NCBI GenBank assembly: GCA_017463155.1
Contig: JAFTPT010000020.1
Location: 1-64,000, forward strand
DNA: 64,000 nucleotides
Direction: 5' to 3'
From: Blautia sp.
GTDB taxonomy: Bacteria > Bacillota > Clostridia > Lachnospirales > Lachnospiraceae
The translations under genes were made by a program, and so were the position numbers. Under the pieces are notes generated by a model that was given only the letters and a program-made list of their open reading frames with translations, did not search any database and was not told the origin of the DNA. How positions within the stretch are numbered: the first letter of the stretch is position 1; each line of letters starts with the position of its first letter. Of the stretch, positions 53,385 through 61,597 are shown piece after piece.

Positions 53385-54389
53385 ATGGCAGGCAACATTA
53401 TCGAACAAAGGATACAGATCCCGGCGGCACACCAGTCCAACGTTTCAGGACAGTTTGACGAGCACCTGAAGCTGATCGAACGGACGCTTCACGTCTCCCT
53501 GATCTCCAGGGAGGACGAGATGAAGATCCTGGGACCTGAGAACAACACCGAGATGGCGAGGAGAGTGCTGAGCGACCTGGCGTCCCTTTCCATCAGGGGG
53601 AATACCATCACGACCCAGAATGTCAATTACGCGCTATCCCTGGTGCTTGACAAGTCCGGACATACGCTGACGGAGCTTGACAAGGATTTTATATGCAACA
53701 CCATCCAGGGACGGCCGATCAAGCCCAAGACCCTCGGCCAGCAGGAATACGTGGAGATGATCCGCAAAAAGATGATTGTATTCGGCGTAGGCCCGGCGGG
53801 CACCGGCAAGACCTACCTTGCCATGGCGATGGCGGTCACGGCTTTCCGGAACGAGGAGGTCAGCCGCATCATCCTGACAAGACCCGCCATCGAAGCCGGC
53901 GAAAAGCTGGGCTTTCTTCCCGGGGACCTGCAGAGCAAGGTCGATCCGTACCTGCGGCCGCTCTATGACGCCCTGTATCAGATCATGGGCGCGGAGACCT
54001 TTGCCCGGAACATGGAAAAAGGCCTGATCGAGGTCGCGCCGCTCGCCTATATGCGCGGACGGACGCTCGACAATGCCTTTATCATTCTCGATGAAGCCCA
54101 GAATACGACGCCGGCTCAGATGAAGATGTTCCTGACGAGGATCGGCTTCGGCTCCAAGGTGATTGTGACGGGAGATGCTTCTCAGAAGGATCTCCCCAAG
54201 GACACGATCTCGGGCCTTGACGTGGCGATGAAGGTGCTCCGGAAGATCGACGACATCGCTTTCTGTGAACTGACCAGCAAGGACGTTGTCCGTCATCCGC
54301 TGGTGCAGAAGATCGTACAGGCCTATGAAGATTATGAAACCAAGCAGAAACCGGCTGCCCGGGGAGGACGGCCGAGACAGGTGAAATGA
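53385..54389 (+). CDS. phoH: PhoH family ATPase
   Basis: 334-residue ATPase related to YbeZ, which works with YbeY in rRNA maturation. An N-terminal KH-like segment (residues 1-100) is followed by Walker A GPAGTGKTYLAMAMA, RPAIEAGEKLGFLPGDLQSK, PLAYMRGRT, Walker B FIILDEAQNTTPAQMKMFL and TGDASQKDLP. ATG 53385 starts one base after the previous stop (AAAGG upstream). ybeY follows directly, the usual phoH-ybeY pair. Confidence 0.94.
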   Translation: MAGNIIEQRIQIPAAHQSNVSGQFDEHLKLIERTLHVSLISREDEMKILGPENNTEMARRVLSDLASLSIRGNTITTQNVNYALSLVLDKSGHTLTELDKDFICNTIQGRPIKPKTLGQQEYVEMIRKKMIVFGVGPAGTGKTYLAMAMAVTAFRNEEVSRIILTRPAIEAGEKLGFLPGDLQSKVDPYLRPLYDALYQIMGAETFARNMEKGLIEVAPLAYMRGRTLDNAFIILDEAQNTTPAQMKMFLTRIGFGSKVIVTGDASQKDLPKDTISGLDVAMKVLRKIDDIAFCELTSKDVVRHPLVQKIVQAYEDYETKQKPAARGGRPRQVK

Positions 54390-54390
54390 C

Positions 54391-54885
54391 ATGCGTTTTA
54401 TTATCGATTATGAAGCGGAAAGAGAACTGCAGGTAAAATACGAAGAACTGTCCGTCCTTGTGGGAGAGAGGGTCCTCGACATGGAAGGTTGTCCCTATGA
54501 ATGCCAGGTGAACCTGGTGCTGACGGATGATGTGCGGATCCGGGAGGTCAACCGGCAGTTCCGGGATCTCGACCAGGCTACGGACGTGCTTTCGTTTCCG
54601 GGTGTTCCCTTTGAGAATCCCGCTGACTACGAACTTTTGAAGGACGACGATACCTGCTTTGACCTCGACACTGGCGAGCTCATTCTCGGCGATATCATGA
54701 TCTCCGTCGACCATGTCTACGCCCAGGCGGAGGAGTACGGACACAGTCTGGAACGGGAGTTCAGCTTTCTGATCGCCCACAGCATGCTTCATCTGCTCGG
54801 GTACGACCACATGACCCCCGAGGAAGCGGACCGGATGGAGGAGAAACAGCGGTCCGTCCTGAACAGTCTCGGGATCCACAGGTAA
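54391..54885 (+). CDS. ybeY: Endoribonuclease YbeY
   Basis: Zinc-dependent endoribonuclease for 16S rRNA 3' maturation and ribosome quality control. The 164 residues have the signature HSMLHLLGYDH (H-x3-H-x5-H, zinc ligands) and the upstream ATDVLSFP and LGDIMISV motifs. It starts one base after the phoH stop. The segment after ybeY (54886-55108) is AT-rich with inverted repeats but has no clear terminator. Confidence 0.95.
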   Translation: MRFIIDYEAERELQVKYEELSVLVGERVLDMEGCPYECQVNLVLTDDVRIREVNRQFRDLDQATDVLSFPGVPFENPADYELLKDDDTCFDLDTGELILGDIMISVDHVYAQAEEYGHSLEREFSFLIAHSMLHLLGYDHMTPEEADRMEEKQRSVLNSLGIHR

Positions 54886-54970
54886 ACGAAGTAAATACGA
54901 ATTTAACTGCAAAACGAACTAAACATGAATCACGACATAATTCGAATTACGATTCATTCCTTTTAAAACG

Positions 54971-54984
54971 AACGCAGCTGCGTT
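54971..54984. repeat. Perfect palindrome in ybeY-DUF896 intergenic region
   Basis: AACGCAGCTGCGTT is self-complementary. It sits in an AT-rich 223-bp gap that also holds ATGAATC/GATTCAT inverted repeats and two TGTCGA-type boxes (55003, 55033). It may be a protein-binding site; no loop or T tract to make it a terminator. Confidence 0.35.
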
Positions 54985-55108
54985 TCATTTCGATCCTTCA
55001 TTTGTCGAAAAATAGGAATTCCGGTAGATTTTTGTCGATGGAATTAGATGGACGGATCGTGAAAGATGGTGTACCATCAAGATGGAATGATAGAATACAG
55101 GAGGCATA

Positions 55109-55330
55109 ATGGACCAGAAACAGATCGACCGGATCAACGAGCTTGCACACAAGGCCAAGAGAGAGGGACTGACTCCGGAGGAGAAAAAAGAGCAGGCAGC
55201 ACTTCGAAAAGAATTTCTTGCCAATATCCGCATGAATCTGAAGGCGCAGCTTGACAATATCGATATCCAGCAGGAGGACGGGACCATCGTCAATCTGGGA
55301 GAGAAATATGGCAGCAAAACAAGACATTAG
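55109..55330 (+). CDS. DUF896 (YnzC/YlaL-like) small protein
   Basis: A 73-residue Lys/Glu-rich cytoplasmic protein beginning DQKQIDRINELAHKAKREGL, followed by TPEEKKEQAALRKEF, the DUF896 helical-hairpin signature. In Bacillus the relative YnzC is linked to the SOS response. CAGGAGG precedes the ATG. Its end overlaps the cyclo-ligase start by 23 bp, so translation is coupled. Confidence 0.9.
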   Translation: MDQKQIDRINELAHKAKREGLTPEEKKEQAALRKEFLANIRMNLKAQLDNIDIQQEDGTIVNLGEKYGSKTRH

Positions 55331-55874
55331 AAAGCAGATCTCTGCCATGCGGAAAGCCTGCACGGATGCGTGGGTGGACGCGGCCAGCAGACAGATCACA
55401 AAAGCGATCACCGGACATCCGCTGTTTGTACAGGCGGACACGATCCTGGCATATATGGATTACAGACACGAGGTCGTCACGAAGTATCTTATAGAAGAGG
55501 CCTGGCGGGAGAAAAAAAGGGTAGCCGTACCTAAATGCTCCGGTAAAACGATGACTTTTTACCGGATCGACACTTTCGACGATGTGGCAGAGGGCTTCTA
55601 CGGGATCAGGGAACCCCGGACCGGGGAGATCGTGGATGACGAACACGCGTTGATGCTTATGCCGGGAGTCGCTTTTGACCGGAACTGCAACCGGGTCGGA
55701 TATGGAGGCGGATTCTATGACCGCTACCTTGAGAATCGTCCTGGGATCATCCGGATGGCGCTGGCCTTTGACTTCCAGATCCTCGACGAGGTCCCTTACG
55801 GCCCCTTCGACATCCGGCCGTCGCTGATCGTAACGGAAAAGGAAATCCTGATCGAAAGCCGGACGACAGTTTGA
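55308..55874 (+). CDS. fau: 5-formyltetrahydrofolate cyclo-ligase
   Basis: ATP-dependent conversion of 5-formyl-THF to 5,10-methenyl-THF. The 188-residue protein has the family features ILAYMDYRHEVVT, VAVPKCSG, LMLMPGVAFDRNCNRVGYGG and GFYDRYL (the nucleotide-binding C-terminal motif). ATG 55308 lies inside the end of the DUF896 gene, with GGGAGAG upstream; the longer frame start at 55251 is rejected. Pairing with DUF896 is common in Firmicutes. Confidence 0.93.
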   Translation: MAAKQDIRKQISAMRKACTDAWVDAASRQITKAITGHPLFVQADTILAYMDYRHEVVTKYLIEEAWREKKRVAVPKCSGKTMTFYRIDTFDDVAEGFYGIREPRTGEIVDDEHALMLMPGVAFDRNCNRVGYGGGFYDRYLENRPGIIRMALAFDFQILDEVPYGPFDIRPSLIVTEKEILIESRTTV

Positions 55875-55895
55875 CATAACATTTCAGCCATATGG

Positions 55896-55924
55896 TTGCA
55901 CTTTTGCACATATTGTGCTATAAT
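55896..55924 (+). promoter_or_regulatory. Promoter of the 1,288-residue surface protein with embedded palindrome
   Basis: TTGCAC, 17 bp, TATAAT. The spacer contains the inverted repeat GCACA-TAT-TGTGC (55906-55918), a likely regulator site. Confidence 0.7.
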
Positions 55925-55948
55925 ACTGTGTTGGATCATAGCGTGGAA

Positions 55949-55989
55949 TGTTCTGTGTACAAAAACAGTACACTAAGGTTGATAGAACA
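55949..55989 (+). repeat. Nested inverted repeat in leader of surface protein gene
   Basis: GTGTAC (55955-55960) pairs with GTACAC (55968-55973), and the outer TGTTCT (55949-55954) pairs with AGAACA (55984-55989). It would fold in the 5' UTR or serve as an operator. Confidence 0.4.
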
Positions 55990-56034
55990 TAGGAATCGTA
56001 AACAGTTGTAAATAATAAGCAGGGGGGAAAAATT

Positions 56035-59000
56035 GTGAGAAAAAAACAATTCCTGGCATTATTCCTGGCATTAGCCATGAGCGTCGGCTCCGTACAGCCG
56101 GCCGTGATGGCATCGGAGGTATCCGCTGAGGAGACGGATTCCGTCGGGGAAGGAGAAGAGACCGAAACGGTGGCCGAAGAGCCGGCGCCGCAGCCCGAAG
56201 AACCGGCCCCGGAGCCGGAAGAACCCGCGCCGCAACCCGAAGAACCCGCGCCGCAGCCGGAAGAGCCTGCGCCACAGCCTGAGGAAGTGACGCCTGCCGA
56301 AGAGCCGGCAGCACCCGAGGAGACACCGGCAGAGCCGGCGGAGGAAGAAGTCCCGGAAGAGATCCCGGAGCTTTCCATTACGCCGACACCGACTCCTTCA
56401 CCGGAGCCGGAAAAGCCGTCCATCATCGAGAATGAAAAGGATCTCCGCACCGCCATCAGTGATGCGGATTCCGGAGACTCGACGACGGTCATCGTACTTG
56501 GCGGAAGCTTTTCGCTTACTTCCCCGGTGTCGATCCCGGATAACAAGCGCATCGCGCTGGTCAACGGAACGGGCTCCAATATCACCATCGGCCGTGACGA
56601 GGACTTCAAGGGAGATATGTTCCAGGTCTATGGAAGACTGTCCCTGCAGAAATCCGGCAGCGGATCATCCGGAAAGATCATCCTTGACGGATCCTTCAAG
56701 AACAGCAGCCGCAAGGCCGACGGGTCCATCATCAACGTCGAAAAGAAGGATTCCGTATTCGGCATGGAATCCAACGTGACCCTTAAAGGGAACAACACCA
56801 ACGCCAAGGGCGGCGCCATCTTCAGCCATGGGCAGATCATCCTGCAGGGCGGAACCATCGCCGGCAATATTGCCAAGTCCGGCGGCGCCATCTACACCTC
56901 CAGCTATGTGAGTGTGCAGGGCAAGGTCAACGTTTCCGACAACCGGAATGAAAAAGACAAAAAAGACAATATCGCCCTTGCCGGCGACGCCATGATCGTT
57001 GTCAGTGATTCCCTTAGTTCCGAAGCCAGGGTCTGCTTCCGCAAGCTGGACCATGCGGAAGGAATGCAGGCCGCGGCCCTTAGCGGGACCGCTTCCGGCA
57101 ACGGCGTGAACCTGGAAAGCCTGATCGGTTCCGTGCTTGTCTATGAGGGCAGCGACCTGGAACTCGACGGAAACGGCGTTCTGTATCTGCCGAAGGCCGA
57201 AGAGCCCGAGGAAGTACCGGCGGAAGAGCCGGCAGAGGAAGTACAGGAACCCGCGGCCGAGGAGCTGCAGGAGGAGAAGGCCGAAGAGCCGAAGGAAGAG
57301 GCTCCGGCTGAGGAGGAAGCTCCCACTCCGGAAGAGGAAGCCTCCGCGAAGCCGACGCTTGCCAAAGCGGAGGGCGGCGATCCCAGATGGACGTCCGAAA
57401 CGACGGCCGAGATGGTATGCGTCTCCGATTCGGATGGCTGGTACTATGCGGCAGCCACCTCCGGTGACGTTCCGACCTTTGATGTCAATCAGGACGGTAC
57501 GCCGATCAAGGCGGACGAGCCCTTTACTGTGACCTTTACGGATATCGATACGGACCAGCCGAGCCTGTTCGTCCTGGTCAAGAGCACCGGCAATGAGCTT
57601 TCCGACAAGAAGACGGCGACTCTCACAGAGCCTCGTCCCGGTACGGAGGAGGAAGGTTCCGAGGAGCCTGCGGCTGATACCGAAGAGGAAGCCGGTGAGG
57701 AAACAGCTCCGGCCGAGGAGACCGACGAGATCGTATCCGGGGAGCAGAATCCCGAAGCCGAAAACGAAGAAACGAACGAATCCGTATCCGAAGAACCTTC
57801 GGATGTCATCATCGCCGATGAGAACGGTGAGGAGTCCACGCTGGCAGATGAACTGTATCCCGAAGAGCTGAACGACGGCGAAGAGGAACTCGCCGAAGAA
57901 GGAGCCGCCGCTGTCGGCGCCGGTGAGGAGACGCAGACCGCTGAAGCGAAGGTGGAAGACAGCGTCGTCACCGGACTTGAAAACAAAAAGTTTGCGCCCG
58001 GTTTATATTATCCGTTCGAAGTGAACGGTGCCGGCGAGGATAACAAAGAGCCGAAGGCCGGCGATGTCAAGTGGGTCAAGAAAGGCTGGAACCTTGACGG
58101 AAGCAACGATTATAGTGTGGACTGGGAGCTTGGCTTTGACAGCGGCCTGCCGACGGATGATCCTTTCACACTGACCATCCAGATGAGCAAGCTGGTGGCC
58201 ACGGAAGTAGAAACGACCAACGAGGAGACGTCTGAGACCGTCAAGACCATTGAATGGAAAGCACCGGAAAAGGAAGTACTCGAAACCTTTACCTTTGAAG
58301 TCAAGCCCGTCGCCTGGGCGACAGTCACCGGACTTGAAGAATCTTCCAAGATCATCTTCTCACCGGGAACCTACTATAAGTTCAATGTCAAGGGCTATGG
58401 CGAGGATGTCGCTGAAAAGGATCTGAAGGTCGACGATGTCAAGTGGTCGAAATACAGCTGGTCTCTTGATGAGAAGACCTGGAACAGGACATTTGAGATC
58501 GGTTACAAGGACGGAAAGACCGGAAGCAAGGATATCCCGATCACGATCCGGATGCGCAAATACGTCTATGTCGAGGAACTCATCGAAGAAGAGGATGAGA
58601 AAGGAAATAAAACGACTCATACAGAGACGCACTGGGATCCGACCGACGAGTATGCGACCATCAAATACAATGTCAAACATAAGGAATGGACGCCCACACC
58701 TTCCCCCAAACCCGGAAGGGATCCGGTCATTGCCGACATCGACAATACCGTCGTGGAAGGTCTTGGTTCCAGACTGGCCCTGAAGCCCGGCGTATATTAT
58801 AACTTTGACGTTTACGGAGCCGGCTACAAGTATTCAGATGAAGTGATCAAGACTCCCTATGTGGACGGTGACACCAGATGGAAACCGGTCTACTGGAACC
58901 AGAACGGCAAGGGTAAGAATACGACCTGGAAGGTCGGTGCCAAGGCCGGTCTCAACAAGAAGACCTCCCTCAAGATCCGGATCTATCTGCAGAAGCAGGT

Positions 59001-59901
59001 CTACTCCGGGGATAAGGAAAAGTGGGTCGACAAGGACGAGTATGATTACATCGTTGCAACGGTGTACACGAAGACCTATGATGAGCAGCGGAAGGCTGTC
59101 ATCACAAAGGTGACTGACAGTGTTGTCGCCGGTCTCGAGAACGCGCTCGAGCTTCGTCCCAACGTCTTCTTCCCGATCACGGTCTATGGAGCCGGCACGG
59201 CAAAATCAAGTGTCGTGATCCCGGAACCGTATGTGACCGGTGACGTTCGCTGGGTCAAGGATTACTGGCGTATGGAGAACGGCAAGACCAAGCAGCGCAG
59301 CTGGCGTGTCGGCGCGCCTAAGGGTATCAACGAGGTCAGGGAGATCCCGATCCGGATCTACTTCCTGAAACAGCAGTATTCCGAGACCAAGGGCGGCTGG
59401 CAGAGCGTCGGTACCGGTTACGTTACCGCCGTCGTCAAGACCAAGACCTGGGTCGATGAAGAAGAGAATAAGAATGGCAACAAGAAAAACGGCAGCGGCA
59501 GCGGCGGTCATTACTACAGCGGCGGCAGCGGCCGGGGTTCCAGCAGCGGCAGCGGCTCGGATGACGACGATGATGACAGCAGTAGCAGCAGCCTCTCCGA
59601 CAGCACAAGCGGCCGGGGAACCGGAAACGGAAGCTCCTCCGCATCCGAACCGATGGCGATCTCCCACGAGGGACCGTATGATAAGGTCATGCTGAGCGAT
59701 ACAAGTCTCGCTCCCGGTAAGAATACCGACAGCGTATCAGATTCCGGCGATGGCACTGTGGCGGATGACGGAACCGGCTCGATCGACGGTTCCGGAACCG
59801 GAGAAGGGATCTATTCCATCCCGACAACCACGATCTTTATGATCCTTTCGCTGATCGTTTACAGCGTGACCGGCCATATGCCGTATATCCCGATGATCTG
59901 A
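56035..59901 (+). CDS. Large secreted surface protein: beta-helix region plus four tandem repeats
   Basis: 1,288 residues, GTG start with AGGGGGGA upstream. Signal peptide (KKQFLALFLALAMS to about residue 25), then Pro/Glu repeats (about 30-125). A right-handed beta-helix-like domain (about 131-385) has Gly/Asn ladder text such as GGAIFSHGQIILQGGTIAGN. Two further Glu-rich stretches follow, then four tandem repeats of about 115-140 residues starting near 640, 759, 901 and 1026, each with VxGLExxxxxxPGxYYxFxVxGAG and a W-rich core. A Gly/Ser/Asp linker and a hydrophobic C-terminus without a basic tail end the protein. The repeat family was not recognised. It is likely wall- or matrix-associated, lying next to the SipW operon. 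Confidence 0.85.
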   Translation: MRKKQFLALFLALAMSVGSVQPAVMASEVSAEETDSVGEGEETETVAEEPAPQPEEPAPEPEEPAPQPEEPAPQPEEPAPQPEEVTPAEEPAAPEETPAEPAEEEVPEEIPELSITPTPTPSPEPEKPSIIENEKDLRTAISDADSGDSTTVIVLGGSFSLTSPVSIPDNKRIALVNGTGSNITIGRDEDFKGDMFQVYGRLSLQKSGSGSSGKIILDGSFKNSSRKADGSIINVEKKDSVFGMESNVTLKGNNTNAKGGAIFSHGQIILQGGTIAGNIAKSGGAIYTSSYVSVQGKVNVSDNRNEKDKKDNIALAGDAMIVVSDSLSSEARVCFRKLDHAEGMQAAALSGTASGNGVNLESLIGSVLVYEGSDLELDGNGVLYLPKAEEPEEVPAEEPAEEVQEPAAEELQEEKAEEPKEEAPAEEEAPTPEEEASAKPTLAKAEGGDPRWTSETTAEMVCVSDSDGWYYAAATSGDVPTFDVNQDGTPIKADEPFTVTFTDIDTDQPSLFVLVKSTGNELSDKKTATLTEPRPGTEEEGSEEPAADTEEEAGEETAPAEETDEIVSGEQNPEAENEETNESVSEEPSDVIIADENGEESTLADELYPEELNDGEEELAEEGAAAVGAGEETQTAEAKVEDSVVTGLENKKFAPGLYYPFEVNGAGEDNKEPKAGDVKWVKKGWNLDGSNDYSVDWELGFDSGLPTDDPFTLTIQMSKLVATEVETTNEETSETVKTIEWKAPEKEVLETFTFEVKPVAWATVTGLEESSKIIFSPGTYYKFNVKGYGEDVAEKDLKVDDVKWSKYSWSLDEKTWNRTFEIGYKDGKTGSKDIPITIRMRKYVYVEELIEEEDEKGNKTTHTETHWDPTDEYATIKYNVKHKEWTPTPSPKPGRDPVIADIDNTVVEGLGSRLALKPGVYYNFDVYGAGYKYSDEVIKTPYVDGDTRWKPVYWNQNGKGKNTTWKVGAKAGLNKKTSLKIRIYLQKQVYSGDKEKWVDKDEYDYIVATVYTKTYDEQRKAVITKVTDSVVAGLENALELRPNVFFPITVYGAGTAKSSVVIPEPYVTGDVRWVKDYWRMENGKTKQRSWRVGAPKGINEVREIPIRIYFLKQQYSETKGGWQSVGTGYVTAVVKTKTWVDEEENKNGNKKNGSGSGGHYYSGGSGRGSSSGSGSDDDDDDSSSSSLSDSTSGRGTGNGSSSASEPMAISHEGPYDKVMLSDTSLAPGKNTDSVSDSGDGTVADDGTGSIDGSGTGEGIYSIPTTTIFMILSLIVYSVTGHMPYIPMI

Positions 59902-59917
59902 ATGAAATGAATGAAGG

Positions 59918-59949
59918 GGGAAGCGTTCTTTGAACGCTTCTCCTTTTTT
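59918..59949 (+). terminator. Intrinsic terminator after surface protein gene
   Basis: GAAGCGTTC pairs with GAACGCTTC (extended by G-rich/CTCC bases), 3-nt loop, then a run of T residues. Confidence 0.88.
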
Positions 59950-59992
59950 GTGCAAAAAAGCGAGAGAGCAGGTGCTTACGATCCATCATAAT

Positions 59993-60049
59993 TGTCGAAT
60001 ATTGTCGAAAATAGTCAGAACAATAATGTAAATGTCGACATTTGTCGAA
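59993..60049 (+). promoter_or_regulatory. Phased Spo0A-box-like TGTCGAA array
   Basis: TGTCGAA occurs at 59993, 60003 and 60043, and TGTCGAC at 60033: starts spaced by multiples of exactly 10 bp on one DNA face, with a degenerate copy near 60013. TGTCGAA is the known 0A-box consensus. The array ends 10 bp before the -35 of the sipW promoter, fitting an activator position. Spo0A itself is not in the window, so binding is inference. Confidence 0.7.
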
Positions 60050-60058
60050 CGATTTTTC

Positions 60059-60087
60059 TTGACAACCGGACCAAACACTCGTATACT
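60059..60087 (+). promoter_or_regulatory. Promoter of the sipW-tasA-like operon
   Basis: TTGACA, 17 bp, TATACT immediately downstream of the TGTCGAA array. Confidence 0.75.
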
Positions 60088-60096
60088 CTTTTTCAC

Positions 60097-60190
60097 AAGG
60101 ACCATTCGAGTCCTTTTACTCTAAGAGGGGGCTTCCCCCGTATCTTTTTTCTGCATCCGGCCGCAGGCAGATCCTGCGGCATCCTGGATG
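60097..60190 (+). promoter_or_regulatory. Structured leader with terminator-like hairpin upstream of sipW
   Basis: Three stem-loops occur in a leader of about 145 nt: AAGGAC/GTCCTT (60097-60115) with Ts after it; GGGGG-CTT-CCCCC followed by GTATCTTTTTT (60127-60150), which looks like an intrinsic terminator; and GCCGCAGG/CCTGCGGC (60160-60180) extended by CATCC/GGATG. This suggests attenuation or antitermination. Together with the array and promoter it accounts for the 336-bp gap 59902-60237. Confidence 0.55.
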
Positions 60191-60237
60191 AACTTTTTCC
60201 ACAAGAACACAATAAAATCTTACAAGGAGGGGATTCC

Positions 60238-60840
60238 ATGCGATATCCGCTTCGAGGCCGTGCTCCGCCTTTTTTATCCTATGGAGCAGTCTGGTCTTAC
60301 ATCTATTTTCTTTTCACAAAAAGCCAAGAGGTTTTATCATTCCAAACACAGATCAGGAGGCAGAAGAGTTTGTTATCCAGAATTTGCAAAACCGCGTTTT
60401 TTATATTTCCCGCAGCCGGGATCGTGATCCTTGTTCTGTTCCTTTACGGCTATCAGTCCTACGTGATCCTGTCCGGATCCATGGAGCCGGCAATTCCGAC
60501 GGGAAGCCTTGTCATCACGGACACAAGGCACCAGAGTCCGGAACCCGGAGAGATCATCACATATCAGGCCGGAGAAAACTGTATCACGCACAGGGTCGTC
60601 GCCGTCATGGACGGGCAGGTGATCACCCGCGGTGACGCGAACGACGGAGCAGATCCTTTCCCCGTCAGGAACTCACAGATCATTGGCATAGTCAGGGCTT
60701 CGATTCCCCTGGTCGGATACTTGATCATGATACTGAAAAAGCGATGGGGAGCCTGCCTTCTGATCCTATTGTTATCTTACGCTGTGGCGAAAATGAGCGC
60801 CGCACGTCTACACAAAACACTTCCAGTTAGTAAAGGATAG
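60238..60840 (+). CDS. sipW: SipW-type (ER-type) signal peptidase I
   Basis: 200-residue membrane protease. The catalytic Ser 81 lies in LSGSMEPAIPTGSLV, and ITHRVV places His 118 where ordinary bacterial signal peptidases have Lys, so this is the Ser-His (SipW/ER) class. RGDAND adds the conserved acidic residues. Hydrophobic helices lie at about 50-75 and 155-185. SipW processes TasA-type matrix proteins in Bacillus. AAGGAGG 7 nt before ATG 60238 fixes the start; the long upstream in-frame extension covers the regulatory array and is not coding. The stop is 3 bp before the first substrate gene. Confidence 0.93.
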   Translation: MRYPLRGRAPPFLSYGAVWSYIYFLFTKSQEVLSFQTQIRRQKSLLSRICKTAFFIFPAAGIVILVLFLYGYQSYVILSGSMEPAIPTGSLVITDTRHQSPEPGEIITYQAGENCITHRVVAVMDGQVITRGDANDGADPFPVRNSQIIGIVRASIPLVGYLIMILKKRWGACLLILLLSYAVAKMSAARLHKTLPVSKG

Positions 60841-60843
60841 ATC

Positions 60844-61494
60844 ATGAATATTAAAAAATCAGCAAAAACAGGAATCCTGGTCCTTTCCGTAGCCGCTCTG
60901 GCCTACGTCGGAGGAACCATGGCATATTTGACAGATTATGATACGGCAGCCAATGAATTTACGGTAGGAAAGATCGATATCGAGCTCCAGGAACCGACAT
61001 GGAAGCCGGAGGAACACAAAAAACTGGTACCCACCGAAACCATCAAGAAGGATCCGCAGGTCAAGAACACCGGCGTTAACGACGCATATGTCTACCTGGA
61101 GGTGTCCGTCCCGATGCGGAACGTCGTGACGGCCGATGCGTCCGGAAACCGTGTCAATGCCAAGAATATGGAGCTGTTCACCTTCAGCAGCGCGCAGGAG
61201 TGGTCCCTGATCGATTCCTATGTCAAGGGAGAGAACAAGATCTACCTGTACGCATACACACAGATCGTCAAGCCCAACCAGACGACCAAGCCGCTTTTCC
61301 AGCAGATGACCTTCGCCAATATCGTTGAAGGACAGCTGGATGGCAAAACGCTGAACGTACCGGTGAGAGCCTACGCGATCCAGACCGCAAACACCGGCGA
61401 GAACAAGACGTCCATTACGGAGCAGGCCAAGGAAGCCTTCAAGAAGTACAGCAATCAGAACCAGGGACAGAAAGGGACCGTTACACAGAAATGA
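60844..61494 (+). CDS. TasA/camelysin-like SipW substrate 1
   Basis: 216 residues. The N-terminal KKSAKTGILVLSVAALAYVG helix and GGTMAYLTDYDTAAN cleavage region match the SipW-cognate signal. The mature part, FTVGKIDIELQEPTWKPEE followed by VKNTGVNDAYVYLEVSVPM, resembles TasA/CalY beta-sandwich proteins that form matrix fibres. It is placed directly after sipW. Likely secreted fibre subunit or surface protein; polymerisation is inference. Two hairpins follow the gene (61499-61573). Confidence 0.87.
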   Translation: MNIKKSAKTGILVLSVAALAYVGGTMAYLTDYDTAANEFTVGKIDIELQEPTWKPEEHKKLVPTETIKKDPQVKNTGVNDAYVYLEVSVPMRNVVTADASGNRVNAKNMELFTFSSAQEWSLIDSYVKGENKIYLYAYTQIVKPNQTTKPLFQQMTFANIVEGQLDGKTLNVPVRAYAIQTANTGENKTSITEQAKEAFKKYSNQNQGQKGTVTQK

Positions 61495-61498
61495 AGAT

Positions 61499-61573
61499 AG
61501 CTGAGAGCTGCCGGGAAGCGCCTCTCAGCTCATACCGGGATATGGGAGAGCCTTTTACCTGTGCGGCGCTCCC
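61499..61573 (+). promoter_or_regulatory. Two intercistronic hairpins between SipW substrates 1 and 2
   Basis: AGCTGAGAG pairs with CTCTCAGCT (61499-61530), and GGGAGAGCC with GGCGCTCCC, one mismatch (61544-61573). No T tract, so more likely mRNA stabilisers or partial attenuators that favour high expression of substrate 1. Confidence 0.5.
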
Positions 61574-61597
61574 TGCCCGGAGAAAAGGAGGTTTATC

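Noticed and set aside
56160-56345. Short-period repeats resembling a CRISPR or satellite array
   Set aside because: They are in frame and encode Pro/Glu (PEEPAPQPE) repeats of the surface protein; no spacers or cas genes.
59992-60237. In-frame N-terminal extension of sipW
   Set aside because: It would translate the TGTCGAA array, promoter and hairpins; AAGGAGG before ATG 60238 and normal SipW length fix the start there.
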